DNA of 47,958 nucleotides from an uncultured Oscillospiraceae bacterium. Its GTDB lineage: Bacteria; Bacillota; Clostridia; Oscillospirales; Oscillospiraceae. Positions 15,141 to 23,055 of this stretch are shown here, piece by piece. Numbering within the stretch: position 1 is the stretch's first letter; every line of letters starts with the position of its first letter. Under the pieces are notes generated by a model. That model saw only the letters and a list, made by a program, of their open reading frames with translations. It had not been told where the DNA came from and searched no databases. Location of the stretch: contig CAAEUZ010000127.1 in NCBI GenBank assembly GCA_900759385.1, forward strand, positions 1-47,958. Reading direction: 5' to 3'. Made by a program: the position numbers and the translations under genes.

Positions 15141-15290
15141 ATTGAAAGTTTCGTCCACCTTTTCAAAGGTGGCGGAGTCCGGAGGCAGAGCCTCCGGTCG
15201 CTCGCCGCAGCGAGCGAAATCTCTAGATGATAAATAAGATCAGGAGGGGGACCGGGGGAACCCTATCAAGGGGTTCCCCCGGCTTCATTT
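15141..15290. repeat. Array of four hairpins, probable dispersed intergenic repeat
   Basis: Four consecutive perfect or near-perfect stems: CCACCTTT-TC-AAAGGTGG (15155-15172), CCGGAGGC-AGA-GCCTCCGG (15179-15197), TCGCTCGC-CGCA-GCGAGCGA (15198-15217) and, after a 34-bp spacer, CCGGGGGAACCC/GGGTTCCCCCGG (15252-15282). It encodes no protein. From memory, very similar strings occur between genes in many Oscillospirales genomes, so I read it as a REP-like multi-hairpin repeat. It also separates the nif3-like gene from the two-component genes. Confidence 0.65.
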
Positions 15291-15371
15291 CCCTTCTTAA
15301 ACAAAGTTTAAACTTCCGGCCTCTTTTTTCTTAAACGGTCCGCAGCGTATAATATTCACGAGGTGAAGGAT

Positions 15372-16073
15372 ATGGCAAGGATACTCATATGCGACGACGA
15401 TCCGGATATCGTTGCGGCGCTCAAAATCTATCTCACAAACGAGGACTACACGCTGTACACCGCCTCGACCGGCCGCGAGGCGCTGGACTGCATACGTCAG
15501 AACGGCATAGACCTCGTGCTCATGGACATCATGATGCCGGAGATGGACGGCATAGCCGCAACGGTAAAGCTGCGCGAGGAGTTCAACATCCCCGTGATAT
15601 TCCTCACGGCCAAGAGCGAGCTGAGCGACAAAGTCCTGGGTCTGAACGTCGGGGCCGACGACTATGTGACAAAGCCCTTCGACCCCGTGGAAGTGCAGGC
15701 GCGCGTGCGCAGCCACCTGCGGCGCTATATGCGTCTCGGCGGACAGCTCAAGCCAGAACCGGTCAAGGACGTGCTCAGTGTCGGCGGCATCGAGCTCAAC
15801 GACGCTGAGAAGTCCGTGACCGTGGACGGCGAGCCGGTGTATCTGACGCCCATAGAGTACAACATCCTGCACCTGCTCATGCGCAATCCCAACCGCGTGT
15901 TCTCGTCCAGCGAGATCTACGAGCGCGTTTGGAACGAAAACGCACTGGGCAGCGAGAGCAGCGTCGCCGTGCATATCCGCCACCTCCGTGAGAAGATCGA
16001 AATCAACCCCAGCGAGCCCAGATACCTGAAAGTTGTCTGGGGTCAGGGGTACAAAATGGAGGCCAGGAAATGA
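15372..16073 (+). CDS. OmpR/PhoB-family response regulator
   Basis: A 233-residue regulator: receiver domain with acidic pair DDD at 8-10, phospho-acceptor Asp52 in LVLMDIMMP, signalling Thr in FLTAK and Lys in YVTKPF; winged helix from about 135 ending VHIRHLREKIEINPSEPRYLKVVWGQGYK. The LRRY linker and C-terminal wing are similar to VanR-type regulators, but this subgroup is broad. ATG 15372 with SD GAGGTGAAGG is chosen; GTG 15363 is inside the SD. A possible -10 (TATAAT 15348-15353) has no clear -35. It overlaps the kinase gene by four bases. Confidence 0.93.
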   Translation: MARILICDDDPDIVAALKIYLTNEDYTLYTASTGREALDCIRQNGIDLVLMDIMMPEMDGIAATVKLREEFNIPVIFLTAKSELSDKVLGLNVGADDYVTKPFDPVEVQARVRSHLRRYMRLGGQLKPEPVKDVLSVGGIELNDAEKSVTVDGEPVYLTPIEYNILHLLMRNPNRVFSSSEIYERVWNENALGSESSVAVHIRHLREKIEINPSEPRYLKVVWGQGYKMEARK

Positions 16074-17854
16074 ATGAAAGTCTTGAAAAAGTGAACGAAA
16101 CTGTGCGTGAACCGCCTCCGATAACAGAAAAGCGGAAGGCGCCGAAGGCAAAAACTCCAATTACACACTTGCTCTGGGCGAAAATACTGGCGTTCGTACT
16201 GCTGGGACTGTTCCTGGTACTGCTTGTGGCCGGCATTGCGGAGTGTATGTTCAGCTACACTGCATACATGTATTGGGAGAACGTTACTGAGTTTATCAGA
16301 GACATCCTCATAAAGGGTCCCGGATACTCCGAATTAACTCAGGCCGAGTCACTTTATGCGCAGCAGATACTGGGGCTTGTTTACGACTGGTCCAACTGGT
16401 GGCTTCCGATGGTACTGGTCGGGGCTGTGGGAACTTTGGCCTGCCTAGTGTTTGTGTTTGTTTCCGCCGGCCGCAGAAAGGGCAGTGAGGGGGCTTCCCT
16501 GAATGTCGCTGACCGCCTGCCGCTGGATCTGTATGCGGCCATCTGCTGGGCGGCTGTTTTCGGGCTGCTCCTTGCGGTGGTGGCGGTTGCGGACACTATG
16601 ATCGACAACACCCGGCCTTTCCTTGTGACCAGGAACGGAGTGATGTTCGTCGTGACCGTGGCCATATGCGCTTATACAGGCATCCTCATCGCCCTCGCGC
16701 CGTTCCTCTCCTTTGCCACGCGCCTCAAGGTCGGCGGCGGCATCTGGTGGCGCAACACGCTTATATGCTGGGTGTGCAGGCTCTGCTGGCGCGTTATAAA
16801 GTGGTGCTGGGGTCTGGTCAAACGGTTTTTCGGATGGATATGGTATATGCTGAGGAAAATACCCGTTGTTCCGGGCGCGGCATTGATAGCATTTATCGTT
16901 ATTTTCGTAAACTTTCTCCTGTTTGTGTGGATGCGCGGTAGTTATTACAGCACTGCGCCTGTCTTCTTCATGTTCCTCTTTGACCTTGTCATCTTCGTCG
17001 CCATATGCTTCGGCGCGTGGCAGATGAAGTCGCTCAAGGCGGCGGGCGAGCGCATGGCCAGAGGCGAGATCGACGAGAAGATAGACACACAGCACATGTA
17101 TTGGGAGTTCAAGCACCACGCCGAAAACCTCAACTCCATCGGCGACGGCATGGCCGCGGCGGTCGAGCAGCGCATGAAGTCCGAGCGGCTCAAGACCGAG
17201 CTCATAACGAACGTCAGCCACGACATCAAGACCCCGCTGACCAGCATCGTCAACTATGTGGATTTGCTGCAAAAGCCGCACACGCCCGAACAGGAGAGCG
17301 AGTATCTGGAGGTCCTCGACCGCCAGAGCAAGCGCCTGAAGAAGCTCACCGAGGACTTGGTCGAGGCCAGCAAGGCCAGCACAGGCAATATGAACGTGAA
17401 CATCGTGCGCACGAATACGCGCGAGATCATCGAACAGAGCCTCGCCGAGTACGGCAGGCGCATGGAACAGGGGAATCTGACCGTCATCGTCAACATCCCC
17501 GACGAGCCGCCCCACGCGATGGCCGACGGACGTCTGCTCTGGCGGGTGCTGGATAACCTCTTCAACAACGTCGTCAAATATGCCCTGCCGGGCACGAGAG
17601 TGTACATCACCTCGGAGCTTGACGGCGGAGAAGCGGTTATCTCAGTAAAGAACATCTCCCGCGACCCGCTCAATATCAGCGCCGAGGAGCTCATGGAGCG
17701 CTTCGTGCGCGGTGACGCATCCCGACACACCGAGGGCAGCGGCCTGGGCCTGAACATAGCCCAGAGCCTTGTAAACCTAATGCACGGCAAATTCTCCCTG
17801 AGCGTGGACGGTGACCTGTTCAAAGCCGAGATACGTCTGCCCAAGGCAAAGTAA
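16070..17854 (+). CDS. Multi-pass membrane sensor histidine kinase
   Basis: A 594-residue kinase. About six membrane segments (near 35-57, 111-133, 155-175, 191-213, 270-287, 296-316) with a Trp/Cys-rich stretch at 226-262, then a HAMP-like linker, His384 in VSHDIKTPLTS, and the ATPase domain with DNLFNNVVKYA (N box), ERFVRGDASR and EGSGLGLNIA (G box). It starts inside the regulator stop codon (ATGA), so the two are coupled. The sensor region is not a two-TM VanS type, so the signal is unknown. The basic, Pro-rich N-terminus (residues 11-31) is cytoplasmic. Confidence 0.92.
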   Translation: MNESLEKVNETVREPPPITEKRKAPKAKTPITHLLWAKILAFVLLGLFLVLLVAGIAECMFSYTAYMYWENVTEFIRDILIKGPGYSELTQAESLYAQQILGLVYDWSNWWLPMVLVGAVGTLACLVFVFVSAGRRKGSEGASLNVADRLPLDLYAAICWAAVFGLLLAVVAVADTMIDNTRPFLVTRNGVMFVVTVAICAYTGILIALAPFLSFATRLKVGGGIWWRNTLICWVCRLCWRVIKWCWGLVKRFFGWIWYMLRKIPVVPGAALIAFIVIFVNFLLFVWMRGSYYSTAPVFFMFLFDLVIFVAICFGAWQMKSLKAAGERMARGEIDEKIDTQHMYWEFKHHAENLNSIGDGMAAAVEQRMKSERLKTELITNVSHDIKTPLTSIVNYVDLLQKPHTPEQESEYLEVLDRQSKRLKKLTEDLVEASKASTGNMNVNIVRTNTREIIEQSLAEYGRRMEQGNLTVIVNIPDEPPHAMADGRLLWRVLDNLFNNVVKYALPGTRVYITSELDGGEAVISVKNISRDPLNISAEELMERFVRGDASRHTEGSGLGLNIAQSLVNLMHGKFSLSVDGDLFKAEIRLPKAK

Positions 17855-17864
17855 ATGGATGCTT

Positions 17865-17906
17865 CATATTAAAGGTGAGGGCCAAACACCCTCACCTTTA
17901 AATATG
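17865..17906 (+). terminator. Hairpin after the histidine kinase
   Basis: CATATTAAAGGTGAGGG pairs with CCCTCACCTTTAAATATG, 17 bp with one bulged A. There is no T-run behind it, so it may act as a stabiliser or factor-assisted terminator. Confidence 0.55.
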
Positions 17907-17944
17907 CGCCCCATCGGCAATATCTTATTTGCGTGAGGCTGACA

Positions 17945-17974
17945 GTCATATTCCAGCCCTCGTCCTCATATCGT
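17945..17974 (+). promoter_or_regulatory. Sigma-E-type mother-cell promoter of spoIVA
   Basis: GTCATATT (17945-17952), 14-bp spacer, CATATCGT (17967-17974). Both boxes and the spacing fit the sigma-E consensus known from Bacillus and Clostridium, and spoIVA is a classic sigma-E gene. Confidence 0.75.
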
Positions 17975-18007
17975 TAAGCATGAACTCCACGGGAAAAGAG
18001 GGCGAAC

Positions 18008-19486
18008 ATGACAAACACTTCAATATATCATGACATAGCCACCCGCACCGGCGGCGACATCTATCTGGGACTCGTGGGACCCGTGCGCACGGGCAAGAGC
18101 ACGTTCATAAAGCGCTTTATGGAGACGCTGGTAATACCGAACATTGAGGACGTCTACGCCAGGGAGCGCGCCAAGGATGAGCTGCCCCAGTCCGGCTCGG
18201 GCCGTACCATCATGACCGCGGAGCCCAAATTCGTGCCCGAGGACGCGGTGAGCGTCACGCTTGACGGCGGCGTCAACTTCTCCGTGAGGCTCATCGACTG
18301 TGTCGGCTACATGGTGGATGGCGCGTCGGGACAGTTTGAAGACGGCGTGGAGCGCATGGTGGCGACGCCGTGGTTCGAGGATGAGGTGCCCATGAGCCGC
18401 GCCGCCGAAGAGGGCACGCGCCGGGTCATAATGGACCACAGCACCATCGGCGTGGTCATGACCACGGACGGCTCCGTCTGCGGCATTCCGCGCGAGAGCT
18501 ACGTACCGGCTGAAGAGCGCGTAGTCTCCGAGCTGCGCGGGATCGGCAAGCCCTTTGTACTGGTGCTCAACAGCGCCGACCCCGCCAGTGAGGAGGCACA
18601 GGCGCTCAGAAGCGAGCTGGAGGAGAAGTACGGCGTGGCGTGCATCTGCGTGAACTGCCTGGAGCTGAGCGCGGACGACATAGACGACATACTCAAGCTG
18701 GCGCTCTATGAGTTCCCCATAGCCGAGCTCGGCATTTACCTGCCCAGCTGGCTGGACGCGCTCAGCGACGACGCCCCGCTCAGGAGCGGAATACTCGGCG
18801 CCATAGCCGAGTCTGTGCAGAACATGAGCCGTGTGCGCGACGCCTTCGGCATCATGGGCGCGCTGGGAGAGCGGGAAGAGGTGGACTCCGCCGGGGTAAC
18901 AGCCATTGAGATGGGTACCGGCTGCGTCACGGCCCGCGTTGAATTGCCGCGCTCGCTCTACTATGACACGATCAGCGAACAGTGCGGCTTCGAGATACAC
19001 GACGACGGCGACCTCATGAGCCTGCTCACCCATATAAGAGACATAAAGGCCGACTACGACCACATATCCGGCGCACTGAAAGACGTGCGCGAAAAGGGAT
19101 ACGGCGTAGTCATGCCTCTGCCCGGCGAGCTCCACCTGGAGGAACCGCAGATAGTTCGCCAGGGCGGCCGCTACAGCGTGCGCCTCAAGGCCAGCGCACC
19201 GAGCATACACATGATGATGACCAACATTGAGACCGAGGTCACACCGGCTCTGGGCGGCGAAAAAGCCAGCGAGGAGATTATGGGCTTCCTGCTGCAGGGC
19301 TTTGACGGCGACGTGAGCAAGATATGGGAGAGCAACATCTTCGGCAAGAGCCTATACGATATCGCCGAGGAGGGGCTGGAGGCCAAGATCAAGCGAATGC
19401 CGCCCAGCGTTCAGGCCAAGCTGCGCAGCACTATGCAGCGCATAGTCAACGAGGGCAGCGGCGGACTGATCTGCATCATACTGTAA
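18008..19486 (+). CDS. spoIVA: Stage IV sporulation protein A (spore coat assembly ATPase)
   Basis: A 492-residue SpoIVA of standard length. The N-terminal NTPase domain has Walker A GPVRTGKST and LIDCVGYMVDGA; the C-terminal end GGLICIIL is the conserved tip needed for localisation in B. subtilis. SpoIVA polymerises on the forespore surface with ATP and is the base of the coat. The SD is AGAGGG, and a sigma-E-type promoter lies 34 bp before the start. Transcribed alone, followed by a hairpin. Confidence 0.97.
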   Translation: MTNTSIYHDIATRTGGDIYLGLVGPVRTGKSTFIKRFMETLVIPNIEDVYARERAKDELPQSGSGRTIMTAEPKFVPEDAVSVTLDGGVNFSVRLIDCVGYMVDGASGQFEDGVERMVATPWFEDEVPMSRAAEEGTRRVIMDHSTIGVVMTTDGSVCGIPRESYVPAEERVVSELRGIGKPFVLVLNSADPASEEAQALRSELEEKYGVACICVNCLELSADDIDDILKLALYEFPIAELGIYLPSWLDALSDDAPLRSGILGAIAESVQNMSRVRDAFGIMGALGEREEVDSAGVTAIEMGTGCVTARVELPRSLYYDTISEQCGFEIHDDGDLMSLLTHIRDIKADYDHISGALKDVREKGYGVVMPLPGELHLEEPQIVRQGGRYSVRLKASAPSIHMMMTNIETEVTPALGGEKASEEIMGFLLQGFDGDVSKIWESNIFGKSLYDIAEEGLEAKIKRMPPSVQAKLRSTMQRIVNEGSGGLICIIL

Positions 19487-19495
19487 CGGAAACAT

Positions 19496-19523
19496 GAAGG
19501 GTGCGCCCTGCGGCGCACCCTTC
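19496..19523 (+). terminator. Hairpin after spoIVA
   Basis: GAAGGGTGCGCC pairs with GGCGCACCCTTC around a CTGC loop; no T-run follows. Confidence 0.6.
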
Positions 19524-19556
19524 TGCCATATACGGGGGCAGGGAAGACAATGCCCT

Positions 19557-19585
19557 TTGACGTTTTCCCTCTCCTGCGGTATACT
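19557..19585 (+). promoter_or_regulatory. Promoter of the GNAT gene
   Basis: TTGACG, 17-bp spacer, TATACT (19580-19585). The leader has a small CTGCGGC/GCCGCAG hairpin just before the SD. Confidence 0.75.
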
Positions 19586-19622
19586 GATCCTGCGGCACAG
19601 GCCGCAGAAATGAGGTTATATT

Positions 19623-20144
19623 TTGCAATTACGTAAGGTGACGGCCGGGTCTAAGGAGCTGCCTGAGCTGGTGCGGCTCTATGAGAGCGCTTTCCCCGCC
19701 AACGAGCGCTGGGGACTGAACGCCGTTCTCGAGGACAAAACTGGCATAAGCGAGCTGCTGAGCTTCTTTGAAGGCGAGACCTTCTGCGGCTTTTCCATTA
19801 TGCTGCATTACGGTTCGCTGTCCCACATAATCTACTTTGCCGTTGACGGCAATCTGCGCAGCCGCGGCTGCGGCACGGAGATGCTCCGCCTCATCCGCGA
19901 ACACCTGCCTGAGCAGGTGATAATGGTTGATATAGAGCGCGAGTACCCGGGGGCGGATAACAACGAACAGCGCCGCCGCCGCAAGACATTCTATGCGCGC
20001 AGCGGATACAAAGAAGCAGGGGTGTTCTACGACTGGCGCGGCGAGCGCTACGAGATCCTGATACTGGGCGGAGAGATAACCAGCGCCGGGTATTTCCGTT
20101 TCTGGCACGACGTGGACGAAAACAGCGGGCTCTTCGATCAATGA
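19623..20144 (+). CDS. GNAT-family N-acetyltransferase
   Basis: A 173-residue GNAT fold: an acetyl-CoA loop region in FAVDGNLRSRGCGTEML (the R-x-x-G-x-G/A variant) and the C-terminal TFYARSGYKEAG. Substrate unknown. The start is TTG 19623, seven bases after GAGG; no better start is available. It faces the van-type operon across a shared terminator but runs from its own promoter. Confidence 0.88.
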   Translation: MQLRKVTAGSKELPELVRLYESAFPANERWGLNAVLEDKTGISELLSFFEGETFCGFSIMLHYGSLSHIIYFAVDGNLRSRGCGTEMLRLIREHLPEQVIMVDIEREYPGADNNEQRRRRKTFYARSGYKEAGVFYDWRGERYEILILGGEITSAGYFRFWHDVDENSGLFDQ

Positions 20145-20217
20145 CGCTGGCGTAAAACCGGTAATATGAATCCGGGCCGTTGATAAGCCAGGCAGCAGTC
20201 CGGCAATCTTGAAAATT

Positions 20218-20254
20218 ACGGCAAGGCACCGCATATCGGTGCCTTGCCGTTTTA
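20218..20254. terminator. Bidirectional terminator between the GNAT gene and vanT
   Basis: A 14-bp stem ACGGCAAGGCACCG / CGGTGCCTTGCCGT with ATAT-type loop, AAAATT before and TTTTATT after. Confidence 0.92.
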
Positions 20255-22366
20255 TTATCTCCAAACCCTCGGCAGCCGCTTGCCCATACGGCTGAGGACC
20301 TCGTTTGTCAGCGTGCCGCATTTGGCGGCGAACTCCTCGCAGGAGATGAACTCCTCGCCGTCGCGGCCGATGAAGGTAGCCACATCGCCGCGTTTGACGC
20401 CGGGGACATCGGTGACGTCCAGACACAGCTGGTCCATGCAGATGCGCGCCACGATAGGGCAGCGCCTGCCGTTGACAATGACCTCCGCGCCGCCGTGCAT
20501 GGCGCAGCGGAAGACGCCGTCGCCGTAGCCGATAGGCAGCACCGCTATTTTGCTGCTGCGCCCTGCGATGAACTCGCGGCCGTAGCCGACACTGTCTCCG
20601 GCCGGGACGTCGCGCACAAGGCCGATGCGGGCCCGCAGGGAGAGGACGGGCTGCAAATCCGGCCACGCCTTCACGCCGTCGTGCTCATCGCTCTTTACGC
20701 CGTATAGGGCCACGCCCGCGCGTCCGTAAGCGCAGCGGCCTTCCGGATAGTTGACAATACCATAGCTGCTCTGCGTGTGCAGCGCGCCGGGATTCAGTCC
20801 GCGCCGTTCAAGCTCATCGGCCAGGGAGAAAAAGCGTTCGAGCTGCTGTTCCGTGAAGTCCACGTCTGAACCGCTCAGTGAGTCGGAGACGCACAGGTGA
20901 GTAAACATGCCAGTCACACGGATGTGAGGGAGCTCGAAGCAGCGGGCAATCTCATCTGCATGTTCCCACGCCTCGCCCAGCCGGTGCATGCCCGTGTCTA
21001 TCTTCAGATGGACGTCCACCTTTCCGCGCGCGGCGGCGGAGAGTTCGCGGACATACTGCGCATCGACGCCGCACTGCGTGAGCTTATAGCGCGCGAGGCA
21101 GCGCCAGTCACGCACGTCCGTATAGCCCAGGATGAGGATGAGTCCCTTTACTCCGGCCCGGCGCAGTTCCACACCCTCGGCGCAGCAGGCTACGGCAAAG
21201 GCGCTGACGCCGGCCTTGTTCAGCTCCAGCGCTGAGCGCACAGCGCCGTGGCCGTAGGCGTCTGCCTTGAGTACGGCCATGAGGTGCGTGGACTCAGGCA
21301 TAAAGCCCTCCAGATTGCGTGCATTGGCAAGCAGTGCGCCGGAATCTATTTCCACCCAGGCCCTGGAGGTGTCGGATACCTTCTGCGGCCTGATGCGGCC
21401 CCAGACCCACAGTATGACCGCGCTGGCGGCGGCGCTGCCCAGGCAGACGGCGATATAGTGGCCCAGGCTGTTTTCCACAAAGATGTCCCACAGCCCCAGC
21501 ACCCTTGCCGCGCCGCGAACAACGATGATGACAGCCGGGTGCAGTATGTATACGAGCAGCGAGAAGCTGCCGAAAGGCATCTTAACCGTGCCCTTCCAGC
21601 GGGAGAGCAGGGCAAAGAGAAAATACATGACGGCGGGCAGGAGCACATACATGCTGTCGTGCCTCTGCCAGCCCTGCGCTCTGGCATTGAGCGCCTCGGC
21701 GAGCATGAGGGCAAAGCTCACAATAAGGCCCGCAATTTCAAAACCTGCTCCGCGCGGTTTGGCATATCTCAGCTGAGCTCCCAGCCACATGAAGATGGGA
21801 GCAAAGAAGAGGCCGCCGCGTGTGTAGCCCATGAGGGCAAACAGAGCGTTGTAAACGCTGCTGATTACGGGGACGTTTTCGACAAGGCCCCAGTAACTGT
21901 CACCCAGCAGGCCGAGCAGGTAGAGTACTGCCACCGCGGCCAGGCATGCCCCACTGCTCAGCCGGCGCATGAGCATCCATGTCAGCCAGGCGCCGAGTAT
22001 GGCGGCCGGGAGATACCAGAGATGGTAGAACGTGCCCTCGAAGAACACCTGCTGCACAAGATCGATCATGTCCCAGCTCTGCAAATGCCCGGCATATACG
22101 TTGATTGGAAGGTATAGTGCCGCACTGGCAGCGTAGATTATGGCGGTCTTCTTCAGGAACCGGCGCACATCCGTGCCCTTTGAGAGTACAAAGAAGCCCG
22201 TGACCATGAAGAAAAACGGCACGGCCACGCGCGCTATGACGCGGGTGAAGATGAAATCGGCCGTCTGTGAATACGTGGTTAGCGGCGAGGTGTGTATGGC
22301 AATCACCAGGAACGCCGCGACGACGCGGAATATCTCTATGCCCTTGTAATTTCGCCCTTTGCTCAT
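20255..22366 (-). CDS. vanT: VanT-type membrane serine/alanine racemase (acyltransferase-3 + Alr fusion)
   Basis: A 703-residue two-domain protein. Residues 1 to about 340 are an acyltransferase-3-like membrane domain (IEIFRVVAAFLVIAIHTSPL, FFFMVTGFF, ILHPAVIIV). Residues from about 350 are a fold-III racemase: PLP Lys in AVLKADAYGHG, IDTGMHRLG, the opposing catalytic Tyr in SVGYGREF, and RICMDQLCLDVTD. The Alr motif GYADGY reads GYGDGV. This fusion is typical of VanT of D-Ala-D-Ser operons, which makes D-Ser at the membrane. Start ATG 22366 overlaps the vanXY stop (ATGA) behind a GGAGG SD. Identity is strong from the fusion plus operon context. Confidence 0.93.
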   Translation of the reverse strand: MSKGRNYKGIEIFRVVAAFLVIAIHTSPLTTYSQTADFIFTRVIARVAVPFFFMVTGFFVLSKGTDVRRFLKKTAIIYAASAALYLPINVYAGHLQSWDMIDLVQQVFFEGTFYHLWYLPAAILGAWLTWMLMRRLSSGACLAAVAVLYLLGLLGDSYWGLVENVPVISSVYNALFALMGYTRGGLFFAPIFMWLGAQLRYAKPRGAGFEIAGLIVSFALMLAEALNARAQGWQRHDSMYVLLPAVMYFLFALLSRWKGTVKMPFGSFSLLVYILHPAVIIVVRGAARVLGLWDIFVENSLGHYIAVCLGSAAASAVILWVWGRIRPQKVSDTSRAWVEIDSGALLANARNLEGFMPESTHLMAVLKADAYGHGAVRSALELNKAGVSAFAVACCAEGVELRRAGVKGLILILGYTDVRDWRCLARYKLTQCGVDAQYVRELSAAARGKVDVHLKIDTGMHRLGEAWEHADEIARCFELPHIRVTGMFTHLCVSDSLSGSDVDFTEQQLERFFSLADELERRGLNPGALHTQSSYGIVNYPEGRCAYGRAGVALYGVKSDEHDGVKAWPDLQPVLSLRARIGLVRDVPAGDSVGYGREFIAGRSSKIAVLPIGYGDGVFRCAMHGGAEVIVNGRRCPIVARICMDQLCLDVTDVPGVKRGDVATFIGRDGEEFISCEEFAAKCGTLTNEVLSRMGKRLPRVWR

Positions 22367-23055
22367 GCGCGGGACCTCCAGGTTGTAATTATACTGCCGC
22401 CGGCGTTGCTGTCTTCCGGCGTGTATTCGCCCGTGGGGAGCATTGCCCCGCCGGGGACAAAGCTGACCCGGGCCGGGCCGGTATCGAGCCATTCGCCGGG
22501 GTGGGCAGCCAGCAGCGCGATGTATTCCTCCAGCGTCAGGCCGTGCCCGGAAATATACTCCGCGTGCGCCGCACCGACGTATCGGAAGTGCCAGGGCTCG
22601 GCGGAGATGCCGGTTATATGTTCCTTGCCCGCCGGGTAACGCTCAATGAAGCCGAATCCGGCAGCCCTGCGGCGGAACTCGCCGCAGACGCCGTCATACG
22701 GGAAATACGGGCGTATGAAGTCAATCTCACCGCCCGTGTTGAGGGCCAGGTCTATGGCCAGGCCCGTCTCGTGTTCGCTGCAGCCGGGCAGCGCGACATA
22801 CTGCCTTGTAAACTCCTCGCCATGGGTTCTGGACGTCTCATTCCAGAGGGAAACCTGCTCGGAGTGTGAGCGCCAGCCGCTGACAGGGACAATTTTCCCC
22901 TCAGCGCCTATGTCTTTAATCAGTGCCGTCAGTGCGCGGGCGCATACGCTCTCCAGCAGCACGCCGCTGCCGGGCAGGGAGGGGGAGAGCTCGGGTTGGC
23001 CGAAGCCCCCGCTCAGCGGGTGGGAGGGGTTGACGAGAAATATGTATCCGTTCAC
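22363..23055 (-). CDS. vanXY: VanXY-type D,D-dipeptidase/carboxypeptidase
   Basis: A 230-residue VanY-fold zinc peptidase: GWRSHSEQ substrate loop, zinc motif SEHETGLAIDL, and EPWHFRYVG carrying the catalytic Glu and third zinc ligand. It lacks a signal peptide, as VanXY enzymes do, so it acts in the cytoplasm to remove D-Ala-D-Ala and D-Ala-ended precursors. GTG 23055 overlaps the vanG stop (GTGA) with GAGG just upstream. Assignment as VanXY rather than VanY rests on the missing membrane anchor and on its place between vanG and vanT. Confidence 0.9.
   Translation of the reverse strand: MNGYIFLVNPSHPLSGGFGQPELSPSLPGSGVLLESVCARALTALIKDIGAEGKIVPVSGWRSHSEQVSLWNETSRTHGEEFTRQYVALPGCSEHETGLAIDLALNTGGEIDFIRPYFPYDGVCGEFRRRAAGFGFIERYPAGKEHITGISAEPWHFRYVGAAHAEYISGHGLTLEEYIALLAAHPGEWLDTGPARVSFVPGGAMLPTGEYTPEDSNAGGSIITTWRSRA

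Noticed and set aside
15141..15290. Hairpin array as a CRISPR or a riboswitch
   Set aside because: The four stems differ in sequence and have no unique spacers, so it is not CRISPR; no known riboswitch core is visible, and the next gene starts 80 bp further with its own SD.
18020..19210. Open frame of about 396 codons on the minus strand
   Set aside because: Antisense to spoIVA, which is unmistakable from motifs, length and promoter.
21248..22117. Open frame of about 290 codons on the plus strand
   Set aside because: Antisense to the membrane domain of VanT; no SD and no recognisable domain.
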